Source: Croceicoccus pelagius
GTDB lineage: Bacteria; Pseudomonadota; Alphaproteobacteria; Sphingomonadales; Sphingomonadaceae
Direction of reading: 5' to 3'
Assembly (NCBI RefSeq): GCF_001661915.1
Contig: NZ_LYWY01000006.1
Location: 62,001 to 126,000 of the forward strand
DNA: 64,000 nt
The notes under the pieces were generated by a model. The model had not been told where the DNA came from. It saw nothing but the letters and a program-made list of their open reading frames with translations, and searched no databases. Position numbers and translations under genes: made by a program. Every line of letters begins with the position of its first letter. Positions within the stretch are counted from its first letter, which is position 1. Shown in pieces: positions 26,767-36,338 of this stretch.

Positions 26767-27948
26767 TCAACTCAGCCGGTCGCGGAACGCGTCGTATCCG
26801 AAGCCCTTGATCTTTTCGAGCATGCCGGTCTCGCTGTCCCACAGCCAGATCGAGGGCAGCGGCACGCCGTTGAAGGTGTTGGTTTTCACCATCGAATAGT
26901 GCGCCTGGTCCAGGAACGCGAAACGCGCGCCCGGCTCGGGCTTGAACGGCAGGCGGTAGTCACCGATGACATCACCCGCAAGGCACGATGGCCCGCCCAG
27001 CCTTACCGGTTCCACGCCCGATTCCTCGGGAAGTTCGCCCAGCATGGCGGGGCGATAGGGCGCCTCGATCACGTCGGGCATGTGGCAAGTCGCTGAAACG
27101 TCGGTGATGCCCAGCGGCATCCCGTTCCAGTGCGTGTCGAGCAGCGTGCCGACGAGGATACCGGCGTCGAGCGCAACTGCCTCGCCCGGCTCCATGTAGA
27201 TTTCGCAGCCCGTCATGTCGCGAACGTCGATCAGGAACCGGACGAGTTCGTCGCGCTGGTAATCGCTGCGCGTGATGTGGTGTCCGCCGCCGAAATTCAG
27301 CCATTTCAGGTCGGGAATGACGCCCTCGATCCACGGCAGCAGAGACTCCCACGTGCGCTTCAGCGGTTCGAAATCCTGCTCGCAAAGCGTGTGGAAGTGC
27401 AGGCCGTCGATGCCTTCCAGATGCTCCTCGGTTACCTGATCGATCGGGAAGCCCAGCCGCGAATGCGGAGCGCAAGGATCGTAGCGGGGTACTTCGCCCT
27501 CGGCATGCATCGGGTTGATGCGCAGGCCGACATCGAAGGATTCACCGCGATTGCGGGCAAGCTCGATGTACTCCTTGAACCGTTCGTGCTGCATCGGCGT
27601 GTTGAAGATGACATGGTCGGAGAGGCGCAGAATCTCCTCCATGTCCTCATCCTTGTAGGCCGCGCAGTAAGTTGCGATCTCGCCGTCGTAATGCTCCGCC
27701 GCCAGAAGCGCTTCCCACAAGCCCGAGGTGCAGACACCGTCGAGATATTCGCCGATCGTGGGCGCGACCGACCACATCGAGAACGCCTTCAGCGCCGAGA
27801 GCACCTTGATGCCCGCCCGGTCGCGAATATCGGCCAGCACACGCAAGTTGTCGCGCAGCTTGGCCGCGTCCACGACGAAGGCCGGGCTGTCGACAAGGGT
27901 AAGGTCGAAGCGCGCAAATGCGCCGGGATCGCCCGCGCGAGTTTCCAT
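26767..27948 (-). CDS. nspC: Carboxynorspermidine/carboxyspermidine decarboxylase
   Basis: The enzyme has 393 residues from ATG 27948 (AAGG ribosome site; TTG 27954 is an alternative). It has the alanine-racemase-like fold, with the PLP lysine in VLSALKAFSMWSV, LHFHTLCEQDFEP, NFGGGHHITRSDY, YMEPGEAVALDAG and the cysteine segment SCLAGDVIGDYRL. It removes CO2 from carboxyspermidine (or carboxynorspermidine), the last step of the alternative spermidine pathway. The start lies 2 bases after the stop of a small lipoprotein gene, so it is translated from the same mRNA as the synthase at 28736-29947. Confidence 0.9.
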   Translation of the reverse strand: METRAGDPGAFARFDLTLVDSPAFVVDAAKLRDNLRVLADIRDRAGIKVLSALKAFSMWSVAPTIGEYLDGVCTSGLWEALLAAEHYDGEIATYCAAYKDEDMEEILRLSDHVIFNTPMQHERFKEYIELARNRGESFDVGLRINPMHAEGEVPRYDPCAPHSRLGFPIDQVTEEHLEGIDGLHFHTLCEQDFEPLKRTWESLLPWIEGVIPDLKWLNFGGGHHITRSDYQRDELVRFLIDVRDMTGCEIYMEPGEAVALDAGILVGTLLDTHWNGMPLGITDVSATCHMPDVIEAPYRPAMLGELPEESGVEPVRLGGPSCLAGDVIGDYRLPFKPEPGARFAFLDQAHYSMVKTNTFNGVPLPSIWLWDSETGMLEKIKGFGYDAFRDRLS

Positions 27949-27950
27949 CT

Positions 27951-28330
27951 TCAATTTACCTTTTCAAACCTTTGTACGCGTGAACGATCGACGGGTTGGA
28001 CGTCGAACGAAAGTGTTCCGCCTTCCACCAACAGCGGGATGTACTCTGCTTCATCGATGAATTGCAGCCGACAAAGTCCACTGTCGTCGATGTATCGCAG
28101 AGTGCTAGAAACCACGAGGTTCGTCACACCCTTCATCCTTGCGACATCGAACTCGATGCCTTCCCTTCGAACAGGAGATGGTCGGCATTCACAAAGACCG
28201 AACCACAAAACTGATTTTCGTAACGCCCTTGAAACGCCAGTTCGGCATCAGAAACTTCGACAGATTGGCCGCCACACGCTGCAAGCGTGGCTCCTGAGAG
28301 CACCAGTGCGAGGGCCCGTATAGCCGTCAT
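27951..28330 (-). pseudogene. Small lipoprotein gene split by a one-base frameshift
   Basis: From ATG 28330 the first frame reads MTAIRALALVLSGATLAAC, a lipoprotein signal with lipobox LAAC, then SVFVNADHLLFEG, and soon stops (28133). The second frame continues naturally as EGIEFDVARMKGVTNLV ... CRLQFIDEAEYIPLL to TGA 27951. One extra G in GAAGGGAAGG near 28165 would join both into about 126 residues. This is a true frameshift, a sequencing error or, less likely, programmed slippage. I recognise no family. It stands between the cysteine-rich lipoprotein and nspC in the polyamine operon. Confidence 0.6.
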
Positions 28331-28343
28331 CGAATACAATTTC

Positions 28344-28736
28344 TCAATCGACGCAGATCGCCCGAACGAGCTTGCCGTCAACGACTTCGGCATAGCACCC
28401 GAACAGCGCATCATCGGCCTGACAGGTGCCGACGACTTCGCCGTCCGGCCCGTCATCGGGCGCGGCGACGCATTTGCCGTCACACTGCTGGTTGTCGGTG
28501 CACTGCTTGCCCGCGTCGGCATAGGGATGGACGCACATAAGCGTATTAGCCCTGCCGCGCCGGTCCAGAAATCCGCCTGCGGCAGTGCACGCATCACTGT
28601 CGATCGAGATTGATGAACTTGTCAGCGCATCGGGCGCGACCACCTCACCCGTCGATTCCGGTTCGTCGGCAACAACCTGCGTACAGGCCGCGCCAAGTAG
28701 CAGAAGCGGGGTAAGAAAAAGCGCGCGCATGCCCAT
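28344..28736 (-). CDS. Cysteine-rich lipoprotein of unknown function
   Basis: The protein has 130 residues from ATG 28736, whose A overlaps the TAA of the synthase gene (TAATG), so the two are tightly coupled. Residues 1-20 are a signal (MGMRALFLTPLLLLGAAC) with the lipidated cysteine at the end. The mature part has eight cysteines (DACTAAGG, LMCVHP, KQCTDNQQCDGKCVA, GTCQADD, FGCYAEV, RAICVD), likely four disulfides in the periplasm. I know no function. Its place within a polyamine operon is odd. Confidence 0.7.
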   Translation of the reverse strand: MGMRALFLTPLLLLGAACTQVVADEPESTGEVVAPDALTSSSISIDSDACTAAGGFLDRRGRANTLMCVHPYADAGKQCTDNQQCDGKCVAAPDDGPDGEVVGTCQADDALFGCYAEVVDGKLVRAICVD

Positions 28737-29947
28737 TAAAACGGCAGCGGCGCGTCGAGTTCCTCTACCGTCCACGGAAGGCCGTGTTCGTTGAGCATTT
28801 CCATGAAGGGATCGGGGTCGAACTGTTCCATGTTGAACACGCCCTCGCCGCGCCACTTGCGGGTCAGCATCATCGCCGCACCGATCATGGCCGGAACGCC
28901 GGTGGTGTAAGACACGGCCTGGTTGCCGGTTTCGGCATAGGCGTCTTCGTGGTCGCAGATGTTCTTGATGTAGAACGTCTTCTCGCCCGATCCGTCCAGC
29001 GCCTCGCCGGTCGCGATGTCGCCGATATTGGTCTTGCCCTTGGTGGTTTCACCAAGGCTGCTCGGTTCGGGAAGCACGGCCTTCAGAAACTGCAGCGGAA
29101 TGATCTCGCGCCCCTCGTACATCACCGGGTCGATCCGCGTCATGCCGACGTTCTGCAGCACGGTCAGGTGCTTGATGTACTCGTCACCGAAGGTCATCCA
29201 GAACCGCGCGCGCTCCATCTCGGGCACGAAGCGGGCAAGGCTTTCCAGTTCCTCATGGTACATCATGTACATGTTCTTGGGGCCGACTTCCTCGAAGTCG
29301 AACTGCTGCTTCACGCCCATCGCCGGGGTCTCGACGAATTCGCCGTTTTCCCAGTGGCGCGCAGGCGCTGTCACTTCGCGGATGTTGATTTCCGGGTTGA
29401 AGTTGGTGGCAAAGGCCTGACCGTGATCGCCGCCATTGCAGTCGAGAATGTCGAGCGTGCGAATGGTCTTGAGCTTGTGCTTCTTCAGCCACATCGCGAA
29501 CACGCTGGTCACGCCCGGATCGAAACCCGAACCCAGCAGCGCCATGAGCCCCGCTTCCTTGAAGCGATCGTGGTATTCCCACTGCCACCTGTACTCGAAC
29601 TTCGCGACATCCTTGGGCTCGTAGTTCGCGGTGTCCATGTAATCGACACCCGCGTTAAGGCACGCGTCCATGATCGCGAGATCCTGGTACGGCAGGGCGA
29701 GATTCACGACAAGTTCCGGCTTTTCCGCCTTCAGCAACGCGGTCGTCGCCGCGACGTCGTCGGCATCGATCTGGTGCGTTTTCACGATCTGGCCGGTGCG
29801 GTGCTTCACCGATTCGGCGATCGCATCACACTTGGACACGGTTCGGCTGGCCAGCACGATTTCCGAGAAGATACCGGGATTCATGGCCATCTTGTGGACC
29901 GCGACAGAACCGACACCACCCGCGCCGATCACCAGAACCTTGCTCAA
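28736..29947 (-). CDS. Carboxynorspermidine/carboxyspermidine synthase (saccharopine dehydrogenase family)
   Basis: The protein has 403 residues. The N-terminal Rossmann motif VLVIGAGGVGSVAVHKMA binds NADPH; GSGFDPGVTSVFAMWLKKH and DILDCNGGDHGQAFATNFNP are typical of the carboxyspermidine dehydrogenase branch of this superfamily. It joins aspartate semialdehyde to putrescine and reduces the imine to carboxyspermidine, which the nspC product decarboxylates to spermidine. It is the first gene of the operon 29947-26767. True saccharopine dehydrogenase is less likely given the neighbour. Confidence 0.88.
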   Translation of the reverse strand: MSKVLVIGAGGVGSVAVHKMAMNPGIFSEIVLASRTVSKCDAIAESVKHRTGQIVKTHQIDADDVAATTALLKAEKPELVVNLALPYQDLAIMDACLNAGVDYMDTANYEPKDVAKFEYRWQWEYHDRFKEAGLMALLGSGFDPGVTSVFAMWLKKHKLKTIRTLDILDCNGGDHGQAFATNFNPEINIREVTAPARHWENGEFVETPAMGVKQQFDFEEVGPKNMYMMYHEELESLARFVPEMERARFWMTFGDEYIKHLTVLQNVGMTRIDPVMYEGREIIPLQFLKAVLPEPSSLGETTKGKTNIGDIATGEALDGSGEKTFYIKNICDHEDAYAETGNQAVSYTTGVPAMIGAAMMLTRKWRGEGVFNMEQFDPDPFMEMLNEHGLPWTVEELDAPLPF

Positions 29948-30135
29948 AACTCGTCTCCGTATTCTTCATGCGGCTGTCCGTACCCACGGAAAGCCGGTAC
30001 ATCAGGCGTGCGATATAGGCCCCTTGCGTGACAGAACAAGCACAGCGAACGCGCCGCAGCAATCGCAAGAGCCGGCTGGACAATCGGATGTTGCGCAAGC
30101 ATCACTGCACGCAACTGACAGGGGAAGGAAAATCG

Positions 30136-30570
30136 ATGCCCGACAAGGCGATCCTGATACCGGCGGCACTGCTCGTGTGCTGGACGATGGTAATGGCGAT
30201 GTGGATGCTTGTGCATCGGGCCGGAACGTTCTCCGCGATGAAAACCTCGCTCGACAAACTGCCCGTCGGCGCACGCGGGCCCGACCTTTGGACGCGCCTT
30301 CCCGAAGGGCGGAACGACTGGCCTGCGCACAACTACATGCACCTGATGGAACAGCCGACGATTTACTATCCTGCGGTAGTCATCCTCGCGATCGGCGGGC
30401 CGACCGGATACGACGTGGTGCTGGCCTGGGCCTACCTCGTCCTGCGGGTGATCCACTCGATCTACCAGGCAAAGGTCAACCTGGTGAAAATGCGCGCGAC
30501 GCTGTTCATCCTGTCGACGCTGGTGATGATGATCCTGTCCGTGCGTGCTCTGCTTTCGGTCCTGAACTAG
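30136..30570 (+). CDS. MAPEG family membrane protein
   Basis: ATG 30136 has a strong ribosome site (GGGGAAGGA) and gives 144 residues with four hydrophobic helices. RGPDLWTRLPEGRNDWP AHN and LRVIHSIYQAKVN are typical of MAPEG (eicosanoid and glutathione metabolism) proteins. Family members in eukaryotes are glutathione transferases; bacterial members are mostly uncharacterised. It is convergent with the RNA methyltransferase, overlapping it by four bases. Confidence 0.83.
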   Translation: MPDKAILIPAALLVCWTMVMAMWMLVHRAGTFSAMKTSLDKLPVGARGPDLWTRLPEGRNDWPAHNYMHLMEQPTIYYPAVVILAIGGPTGYDVVLAWAYLVLRVIHSIYQAKVNLVKMRATLFILSTLVMMILSVRALLSVLN

Positions 30571-31778
30571 CGGACGAAAAGGCTGGCCAGTTCGACGTGG
30601 GTGGACCACCGGAACTGGCCGACCGGGCGTAGCTTTTCGAGGCGATAGCCGCCCTCGATCAGCGTCGCGGCATCCTTGGCCCAGCTTGCCGGATTACAGC
30701 TGATGTAGCAGATCCGGCCGACCTTGCTGGCGGCAAGGCGCGCTACCTGCTCCTTCGCTCCTGCGCGCGGCGGATCAAGCAGGACGGCATCGAACTTGTC
30801 GAGTTCGTCTGGCAACAGCGGATTGCGGAACAGGTCGCGGTGCTGTGCGAATACGGGCCGCTGCGCCGTGCCGGCCGCTGTCTTGCAGGCCATGTGGGCA
30901 TCGCGCGCGGCCTCTGCAGCAAGGACTTTCGCCCCGATGCCGTCATTGCCGGAAAGCGCGAATGCGAACGTGCCGAGGCCGGAAAACAGGTCTGCCACCG
31001 TCTTTGCCCCGGCCAGCCATTCGCGAGCCGAAGCGATCAGGGCCACCTCGCCTTCCGCCGTCGGTTGAAGGAAACTGCCGGGCGGAAGCGCAACCGGCAC
31101 GCCGCCCAGCGTGACGGTGACCGGCTCCGGCTCCCAGTGCGTTTCGGGGCCATAGCCGTCGTCCATCGTCAGACGGGCAAGGCCGTGCTCCTGCGCGAAA
31201 GCGATCAGCGCCTCGGTCTCTGCCAGACCATCGGGCGTGAAGCCCTTCACATTACAATCGACACCTTGATCGGCGAACGTCATGTGAATGTCTGCCGACA
31301 GTTTCTTGCGCGCGAACTTGGCCAGCAGACGGCGCAGCGGCGCGATCATGGCGAACATCGCGGGGTGCATGATCGTGCATTCGGACAGATCGACCAGCGC
31401 GTGGCTGCGTCCTTCGCGGAAACCGATGCGAACCGACTTGCCGCGACCTTCGACGTGCAATGTGGCGCGGCGGCGGCTTGCAGGCGGGGACAAATGCGCC
31501 GGTTCGATGTGCGCAGGCTCCAGCCCCTGCCCCGAAGCCGCGTTCAGAACGCGCGACGTCACGAAATCGTGCCACGCCTCTTCGTCGAGATGCTGGAGCT
31601 GGCACCCGCCGCATTGCGGGAAGTGGCGGCAGGGCGGAGTTGCATGATGCGGCCCCGGCTGCAACGTTCCATCGGCCAGCACGGTATCGCCAGGTGCTGC
31701 CAGCGCAACGTGCCGCCCCGACGCAGTGATGCCGTCGCCCTTGGCCGCAACGCGCAGGATTACTTCAGTTTCGCTCAC
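30567..31778 (-). CDS. 23S rRNA/tRNA uracil-5 methyltransferase, RlmD/RumA type
   Basis: The 403-residue protein has the Fe-S cluster cysteines of RumA in CRHFPQCGGCQLQH near residue 50 and a partner cysteine upstream of YGPETHWEPEP. The SAM domain includes VADLFSGLGTFAFAL, LLDPPRAGAKEQVARL and the catalytic cysteine in YISCNPASWAKDA. A TRAM domain at the start is short. It methylates C5 of a uridine, probably U1939 of 23S rRNA. The stop of the upstream nnr gene overlaps its start by four bases, so they are coupled. Confidence 0.87.
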   Translation of the reverse strand: MSETEVILRVAAKGDGITASGRHVALAAPGDTVLADGTLQPGPHHATPPCRHFPQCGGCQLQHLDEEAWHDFVTSRVLNAASGQGLEPAHIEPAHLSPPASRRRATLHVEGRGKSVRIGFREGRSHALVDLSECTIMHPAMFAMIAPLRRLLAKFARKKLSADIHMTFADQGVDCNVKGFTPDGLAETEALIAFAQEHGLARLTMDDGYGPETHWEPEPVTVTLGGVPVALPPGSFLQPTAEGEVALIASAREWLAGAKTVADLFSGLGTFAFALSGNDGIGAKVLAAEAARDAHMACKTAAGTAQRPVFAQHRDLFRNPLLPDELDKFDAVLLDPPRAGAKEQVARLAASKVGRICYISCNPASWAKDAATLIEGGYRLEKLRPVGQFRWSTHVELASLFVR

Positions 31779-33184
31779 AAACAGGATTCCAGTGCGGATC
31801 GGACATGGTCGGCAAGCTGGGCTGCCGTGAAAGCGGGACCGGCCAGACAGGCAGCGTTACCGTGGAGCCAGACGGCCTCGTTAGCGGCCTGCCACGGATC
31901 GCCGGTAACGGCGAGACGCGCCGCGGTCAGGCCCGCCAGAACGTCACCGGTGCCCGCGACCGAAAGCCAGCTCGAAGCCTTGCCGGCAAATGCCAGTCTG
32001 CCATCGGGCGCAGCAATCACGGTGTCGGGGCCCTTGGCGATTACGATGGCATTGGCAGCCTCGGCCAGCGCCCTCGCCCGCTCGGGTTTGGCTGCATTGC
32101 CGTCGAGACCGAACAGCTTTTCCAGTGTGGCAAGCTCGCCCTCATGCGGCGTCATCACGGTCGCAGCCTTGCGCCCGTCCAGCATTGCCGTGCGCAGGAT
32201 CGTCAGTCCGTCCGCGTCGATCACCGTCGGGCGATCAAGCGACAGGCTCTGGCCAAGCCGCTCGCTCGCCTTTGCGTCGCGGCCCAGCCCCGGCCCTACG
32301 AGGAGAGCGGATACCCGCTCGTCACCCGCCACCTTGCCGAACGAGGCATCGCCCGGTGCCTTCACGGTGACCAGATCGGCGGGCGCGTTGGCGATCTTTT
32401 GCTGGCTGACCAGCTTCACATAACCGGCCCCCGCATGGGCCGCGGCCTGACTGGCCAGCAAAGCCGCACCGGGCATCGCCCCGCCAACGACCGCGACAAG
32501 GCCCCGTCGGTATTTGTGCGCGTCGGGCTCGGGCTGCGTCAGATGCGGCTTGGTGACGGCAACAGCACCGCCCTCCTCCCGATCTGCGCCGATATCGACG
32601 AGACGCTGCATGTTCCACGTTGCCATTGCGGGCATCAGGAAATGCGCCTGTTTCCATGCACCGAGCGCAATGCAGAGCACATAGTGCGGCAGTTCGCTAG
32701 CCAGCAGAGCGCCACTGTCGCTGTCTATCCCGCTCGGCATATCGACCGCGATGGCGCGTTCGTGGCGTGACGCGAGGTCGAGCAAGAGGTTGCGCAGCTC
32801 ATCGGACAGCGCTTGGCTCAGCCCTGTCCCGAACAGACAGTCGACAAATATCACGCCCTGCGCTTGCGCCGCCTCGACCACCGGTCCACCGTAGAGCGAG
32901 GCAGCGCGCTTTGCTGCCTCGGTTCCCGGCTCACGTGACGCAACGACTTGCACCGGCCCGCCACGTTCGCGAATGGCCTCGGCGATCACGTAACCGTCAC
33001 CCCCATTGTTTCCGGGCCCGCACAGCACCGTGACAGGCGCGCCAGCCGCCATCCGCCAAATATATTCCGCCGCCCCGCGCCCTGCCCGCTGCATCAGTTC
33101 GTGCACGTCAGTCCCCGCAGCCATAAGCCGCTCTTCCGCCGACACCATCTGCCGGACGGTCAGGACCTGATTGGGCGCGAACAC
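31775..33184 (-). CDS. nnr: Bifunctional NAD(P)H-hydrate epimerase/dehydratase
   Basis: This enzyme repairs hydrated NAD(P)H. The N-terminal epimerase (YjeF_N) domain has LCGPGNNGGDGYVIAEAI near residue 65. The C-terminal ADP-dependent dehydratase has GLVAVVGGAMPGAALLA, TPHEGELATLEKL and the nucleotide loop SVAGTGDVLAGLTAA. GTG 33184 gives 469 residues starting MFAPNQVLTVRQMVSAEE, the usual position of the conserved LT; the longer frame to 33319 runs into ilvD. It starts 4 bases after ilvD and overlaps the methyltransferase gene, giving an ilvD-nnr-methyltransferase operon. Confidence 0.9.
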   Translation of the reverse strand: MFAPNQVLTVRQMVSAEERLMAAGTDVHELMQRAGRGAAEYIWRMAAGAPVTVLCGPGNNGGDGYVIAEAIRERGGPVQVVASREPGTEAAKRAASLYGGPVVEAAQAQGVIFVDCLFGTGLSQALSDELRNLLLDLASRHERAIAVDMPSGIDSDSGALLASELPHYVLCIALGAWKQAHFLMPAMATWNMQRLVDIGADREEGGAVAVTKPHLTQPEPDAHKYRRGLVAVVGGAMPGAALLASQAAAHAGAGYVKLVSQQKIANAPADLVTVKAPGDASFGKVAGDERVSALLVGPGLGRDAKASERLGQSLSLDRPTVIDADGLTILRTAMLDGRKAATVMTPHEGELATLEKLFGLDGNAAKPERARALAEAANAIVIAKGPDTVIAAPDGRLAFAGKASSWLSVAGTGDVLAGLTAARLAVTGDPWQAANEAVWLHGNAACLAGPAFTAAQLADHVRSALESCL

Positions 33185-33188
33185 GGCC

Positions 33189-35048
33189 TCAGCGGACGCG
33201 GGTAATCGCCGACAAGTCGCGAACCGCACCGCGCGCGGCGCTGGTTGCCATCGCGGCATAGGCCTTGAGCGCGGTCGAGACCTTGCGCGGACGCGGGTGC
33301 GATGGCGCCCATGCCGCATCGCCCTTCGCTTCCATCGCGGCTCGGCGTTCGGCCAGAACCTCGTCCGACACCGCGACGTTGATCGTGCGGTTGGGAATGT
33401 CGATCTCGACCATGTCGCCTTCTTCGATCAAGCCGATCGCGCCGCCTTCTGCCGCTTCGGGCGAAGCATGGCCGATCGAAAGCCCGCTTGTACCGCCCGA
33501 GAAACGCCCGTCGGTGATAAGCGCGCAGGCCGCTCCAAGGCCCTTCGATTTGAGGTAGCTCGTCGGATAGAGCATTTCCTGCATACCCGGCCCGCCGCGC
33601 GGTCCTTCGTAACGGATGACGACGACGTCGCCCGCCTTCACCTGTTCGCCCAGGATCGCGACGACTGCCGCTTCCTGACTTTCGTACACCTTGGCCGGAC
33701 CGGTGAAAGTCAGGATGCTCTCATCGACGCCAGCGGTCTTCACGATGCACCCGTCGCGGGCGATGTTGCCGTAAAGCACCGCGAGCCCGCCGTCCTTGCT
33801 GAACGCGTTCTCGGCATTGCGGATCACGCCACCAACGCGGTCGGTATCGATTTCCTTCCAGCGGCGGTCCTGGCTGAACGCGGTCTGCGTCGGCACCCCG
33901 CCCGGCGCTGCGGCGTAGAAAGTGCGGACGGCGTCCGAATTGGTCCGGCCCACGTCCCAACGCTCCAGCGCTTCGCCCAAAGTGCGGCTGTGCACGGTCG
34001 GGCATTCCGCGTTGATCAGCCCTGCCCGCTCCAGCTCGCCCAGGATCGCCATGATGCCGCCTGCACGGTGGACGTCTTCCATGTGGACGTCGGCCTTGGC
34101 AGGCGCGACTTTCGACAGGCACGGCACCTTGCGCGAAAGCCGGTCGATGTCGGCCATCGTGAAATCGACCTCGCCCTCGTGCGCTGCGGCCAGCAGGTGG
34201 AGCACGGTGTTGGTCGAACCGCCCATCGCGATATCGAGGCTCATCGCGTTTTCGAACGCTGCGTAGTTCGCGATGTTGCGCGGCAGGACGCTCTCGTCCT
34301 CTTCCTCGTAGTACTTCTTGCACAAGTCCACGACGGTGCGACCCGCCTCGCGGAACAGCTTTTCACGGTCAGCATGGGTGGCCAGCATCGACCCGTTGCC
34401 CGGCAGCGAAAGGCCCAGCGCCTCGGTCAGGCAGTTCATCGAGTTTGCCGTGAACATGCCAGAGCACGACCCGCAAGTCGGACAGGCCGAACGCTCGATC
34501 GCGGCCACGTCCTCGTCCGAAACGCGGTCGTCGGCGGCGGCGACCATCGCATCGACCAGGTCCAGAGCCTTTTCCTTGCCGTTCAGCACGACCTTGCCCG
34601 CTTCCATCGGGCCGCCCGATACGAAAACGACCGGAATGTTGAGCCGCAGCGCCGCCATCAGCATGCCGGGCGTGATCTTGTCGCAGTTGGAGATGCACAC
34701 GATCGCATCGGCGCAGTGGGCATTGACCATGAATTCGACCGAGTCGGCGATCAGGTCGCGGCTGGGCAGCGAATAGAGCATCCCGTCGTGGCCCATCGCG
34801 ATGCCATCGTCGACGGCGATCGTGTTGAACTCTTTCGCGACGCCGCCCGCTTCCTCGATCTCGCGCGCGACGAGCTGGCCGAGATCTTTCAGGTGCACGT
34901 GGCCTGGCACGAACTGGGTGAAGGAGTTGGCGATGGCGATGATCGGCTTGCCGAAATCGCCATCTTTCATGCCGGTTGCGCGCCACAGGCCGCGCGCGCC
35001 GGCCATGTTGCGGCCGTGGGTCGATGTGCGTGAGCGGTAGGCGGGCAT
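33189..35048 (-). CDS. ilvD: Dihydroxy-acid dehydratase
   Basis: The enzyme has 619 residues, the full length for the [4Fe-4S]-type. Cluster cysteines are in [13 protein letters not shown] and [17 protein letters not shown]; substrate-site segments [16 protein letters not shown] and [19 protein letters not shown] follow. It dehydrates dihydroxy-acids to 2-keto acids in valine, leucine and isoleucine synthesis. The 158-base divergent region to the DUF3806 gene shows no T-box, attenuator or leucine-rich leader peptide. Confidence 0.96.
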   Translation of the reverse strand: MPAYRSRTSTHGRNMAGARGLWRATGMKDGDFGKPIIAIANSFTQFVPGHVHLKDLGQLVAREIEEAGGVAKEFNTIAVDDGIAMGHDGMLYSLPSRDLIADSVEFMVNAHCADAIVCISNCDKITPGMLMAALRLNIPVVFVSGGPMEAGKVVLNGKEKALDLVDAMVAAADDRVSDEDVAAIERSACPTCGSCSGMFTANSMNCLTEALGLSLPGNGSMLATHADREKLFREAGRTVVDLCKKYYEEEDESVLPRNIANYAAFENAMSLDIAMGGSTNTVLHLLAAAHEGEVDFTMADIDRLSRKVPCLSKVAPAKADVHMEDVHRAGGIMAILGELERAGLINAECPTVHSRTLGEALERWDVGRTNSDAVRTFYAAAPGGVPTQTAFSQDRRWKEIDTDRVGGVIRNAENAFSKDGGLAVLYGNIARDGCIVKTAGVDESILTFTGPAKVYESQEAAVVAILGEQVKAGDVVVIRYEGPRGGPGMQEMLYPTSYLKSKGLGAACALITDGRFSGGTSGLSIGHASPEAAEGGAIGLIEEGDMVEIDIPNRTINVAVSDEVLAERRAAMEAKGDAAWAPSHPRPRKVSTALKAYAAMATSAARGAVRDLSAITRVR

Positions 35049-35206
35049 GGCTTGGACTCCGATGAAGCTTTTCAGGGGCGCTCCCTAGCGCGACATGCGC
35101 GGCTGTCTAGGTTTTTCGGGCCTTTCGGACCCTGCTGGCGCTGCTCTTCGTCTTGTGGATAGCACCGATTTCACCCGCGCCCCAGCCCGTGCTATGCTTT
35201 GCGGCA

Positions 35207-35638
35207 ATGGACGACTTACCCCGCTACCGGCTTGAAGACCCGGAGCGAGAGTGGCTCGAAGAGTCGCGATCGTGGATCAAGGGTCACTTCAGCGACAAGG
35301 CTGAAGAAAACTACGAGGACACCGACGCGAAGCTCGCGGTGATCCGCGCCAACCTGGCCCATGGTTGGGTAGCCGCAGACGATACCTGGAAGCTGCAGGC
35401 ACTGGGCATCGCGATGGGCGATGCGCTGGCCGACGAACTGATGCTAGACTGGGTGACGATCGACGACGAATACGGCCGTGTGCCCGCGCTGAACTGGCCC
35501 GGCACCTCGATCGTGCTCTACCCCGTGACGATGATTTCCCAGCGTCTGGAAAGTGGCGAGGAAGTCGACGTCGACGTAATGTTCGAACAGACCCGCGAAA
35601 GGCTTCAGGAAATCGCCTTTTCGGGCGACGTCCAGTAG
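35207..35638 (+). CDS. DUF3806-like protein
   Basis: The protein has 143 residues from ATG 35207. The conserved run ANLAHGWVAADDTWKLQ ALG, then GDALADELMLDWVTIDDEYG, fits the DUF3806 family. No signal peptide or membrane segment is included from this start. The sequence upstream in the same frame is hydrophobic (FRTLLALLFVLWIAPI) but has no proper start codon, only TTG 35153. Function unknown; divergent from ilvD. Confidence 0.7.
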   Translation: MDDLPRYRLEDPEREWLEESRSWIKGHFSDKAEENYEDTDAKLAVIRANLAHGWVAADDTWKLQALGIAMGDALADELMLDWVTIDDEYGRVPALNWPGTSIVLYPVTMISQRLESGEEVDVDVMFEQTRERLQEIAFSGDVQ

Positions 35639-35980
35639 CGGCGTGCGAATTGCCGCGGGTGACAAAGGTTACACCCTGTCACCCACTGTATTCACGCCGT
35701 AGACCCGCAGGAAAGCTGGCTTTCGCCCCGCACCGGACAGGGTGACAGGTCAGGGCTGGAAGACGACAATGGCAAAGAACGGCGCGCATGATGGCGCGGC
35801 TTTGCCGTATAGGACAGCGGATTTGCGATGCGGGTCGAACGTCCGGTCTGAGCATAGATCAAGCCAACGTTCGATTGGCACCTATGGTCCGGATTTTTCC
35901 GATCCTTGTATTTGCTTCGACTTGATTCAGAAGTTCAAGCCCAAGTCGGGTCGCAGCCAGGCTGAATGACCGAGGTCGTC
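35639..35980. other. Intergenic region with GGTGACA repeats, no gene
   Basis: GGGTGACA (35657-35664) and TGTCACCC (35677-35684) form a perfect 8-base inverted repeat just after the DUF3806 stop, and GGTGACA recurs at 35741-35747. No T tract follows, so it is a weak terminator at best. A 75-codon frame at 35742-35969 shows no family signal. Confidence 0.4.
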
Positions 35981-36334
35981 TCAGTCGCCGTGGAAGAAGG
36001 CAGTCCGACCAGCAAGGACGTTGCGCGCCATTTCTCCGGCGTCGTGCAGCGCCAGGGGCCCGCCCGGCAGCGCGTCGTCCCAGAAGCCGTGATCGGCATA
36101 CTGGTGCAACGCATCTTGATAGCGCGCGATGGTTCCGGCCTGTTTCGCCAGGACGCTAGCGGCAAGCTGCACTTCGTCGAAGTCGTCACCTTGCCCGTCA
36201 AGAACGATGCGCGCGAGGTGGGGTTTGTCGATCGCCAGGAAATGTTCCGCCACCGCCTGCCGCGCCTGCGCGATGGACTGCGATTGCGCGCTTCCGGTAT
36301 TCGATGCTGCAGCAGATGACGTTACGATGTCCAC
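35981..36334 (-). CDS. Small protein of unknown function
   Basis: GTG 36334, 5 bases after the DUF983 stop, gives 117 residues without membrane or signal segments. The sequence is helical and acidic, with the conserved-looking tail GPLALHDAGEMARNVLAGR. I recognise no family. Close spacing to the DUF983 gene and codon use like its neighbours support that it is real. Confidence 0.55.
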   Translation of the reverse strand: MDIVTSSAAASNTGSAQSQSIAQARQAVAEHFLAIDKPHLARIVLDGQGDDFDEVQLAASVLAKQAGTIARYQDALHQYADHGFWDDALPGGPLALHDAGEMARNVLAGRTAFFHGD

Positions 36335-36338
36335 GGCG

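Noticed and set aside
33171-35033. A 620-codon plus-strand frame over ilvD
   Set aside because: ilvD on the minus strand has all Fe-S cysteines and family segments; the opposite frame is its shadow.
35742-35969. A 75-codon frame in the gap before the small protein gene
   Set aside because: Its sequence has no domain pattern, and its start lies inside a repeated GGTGACA motif.
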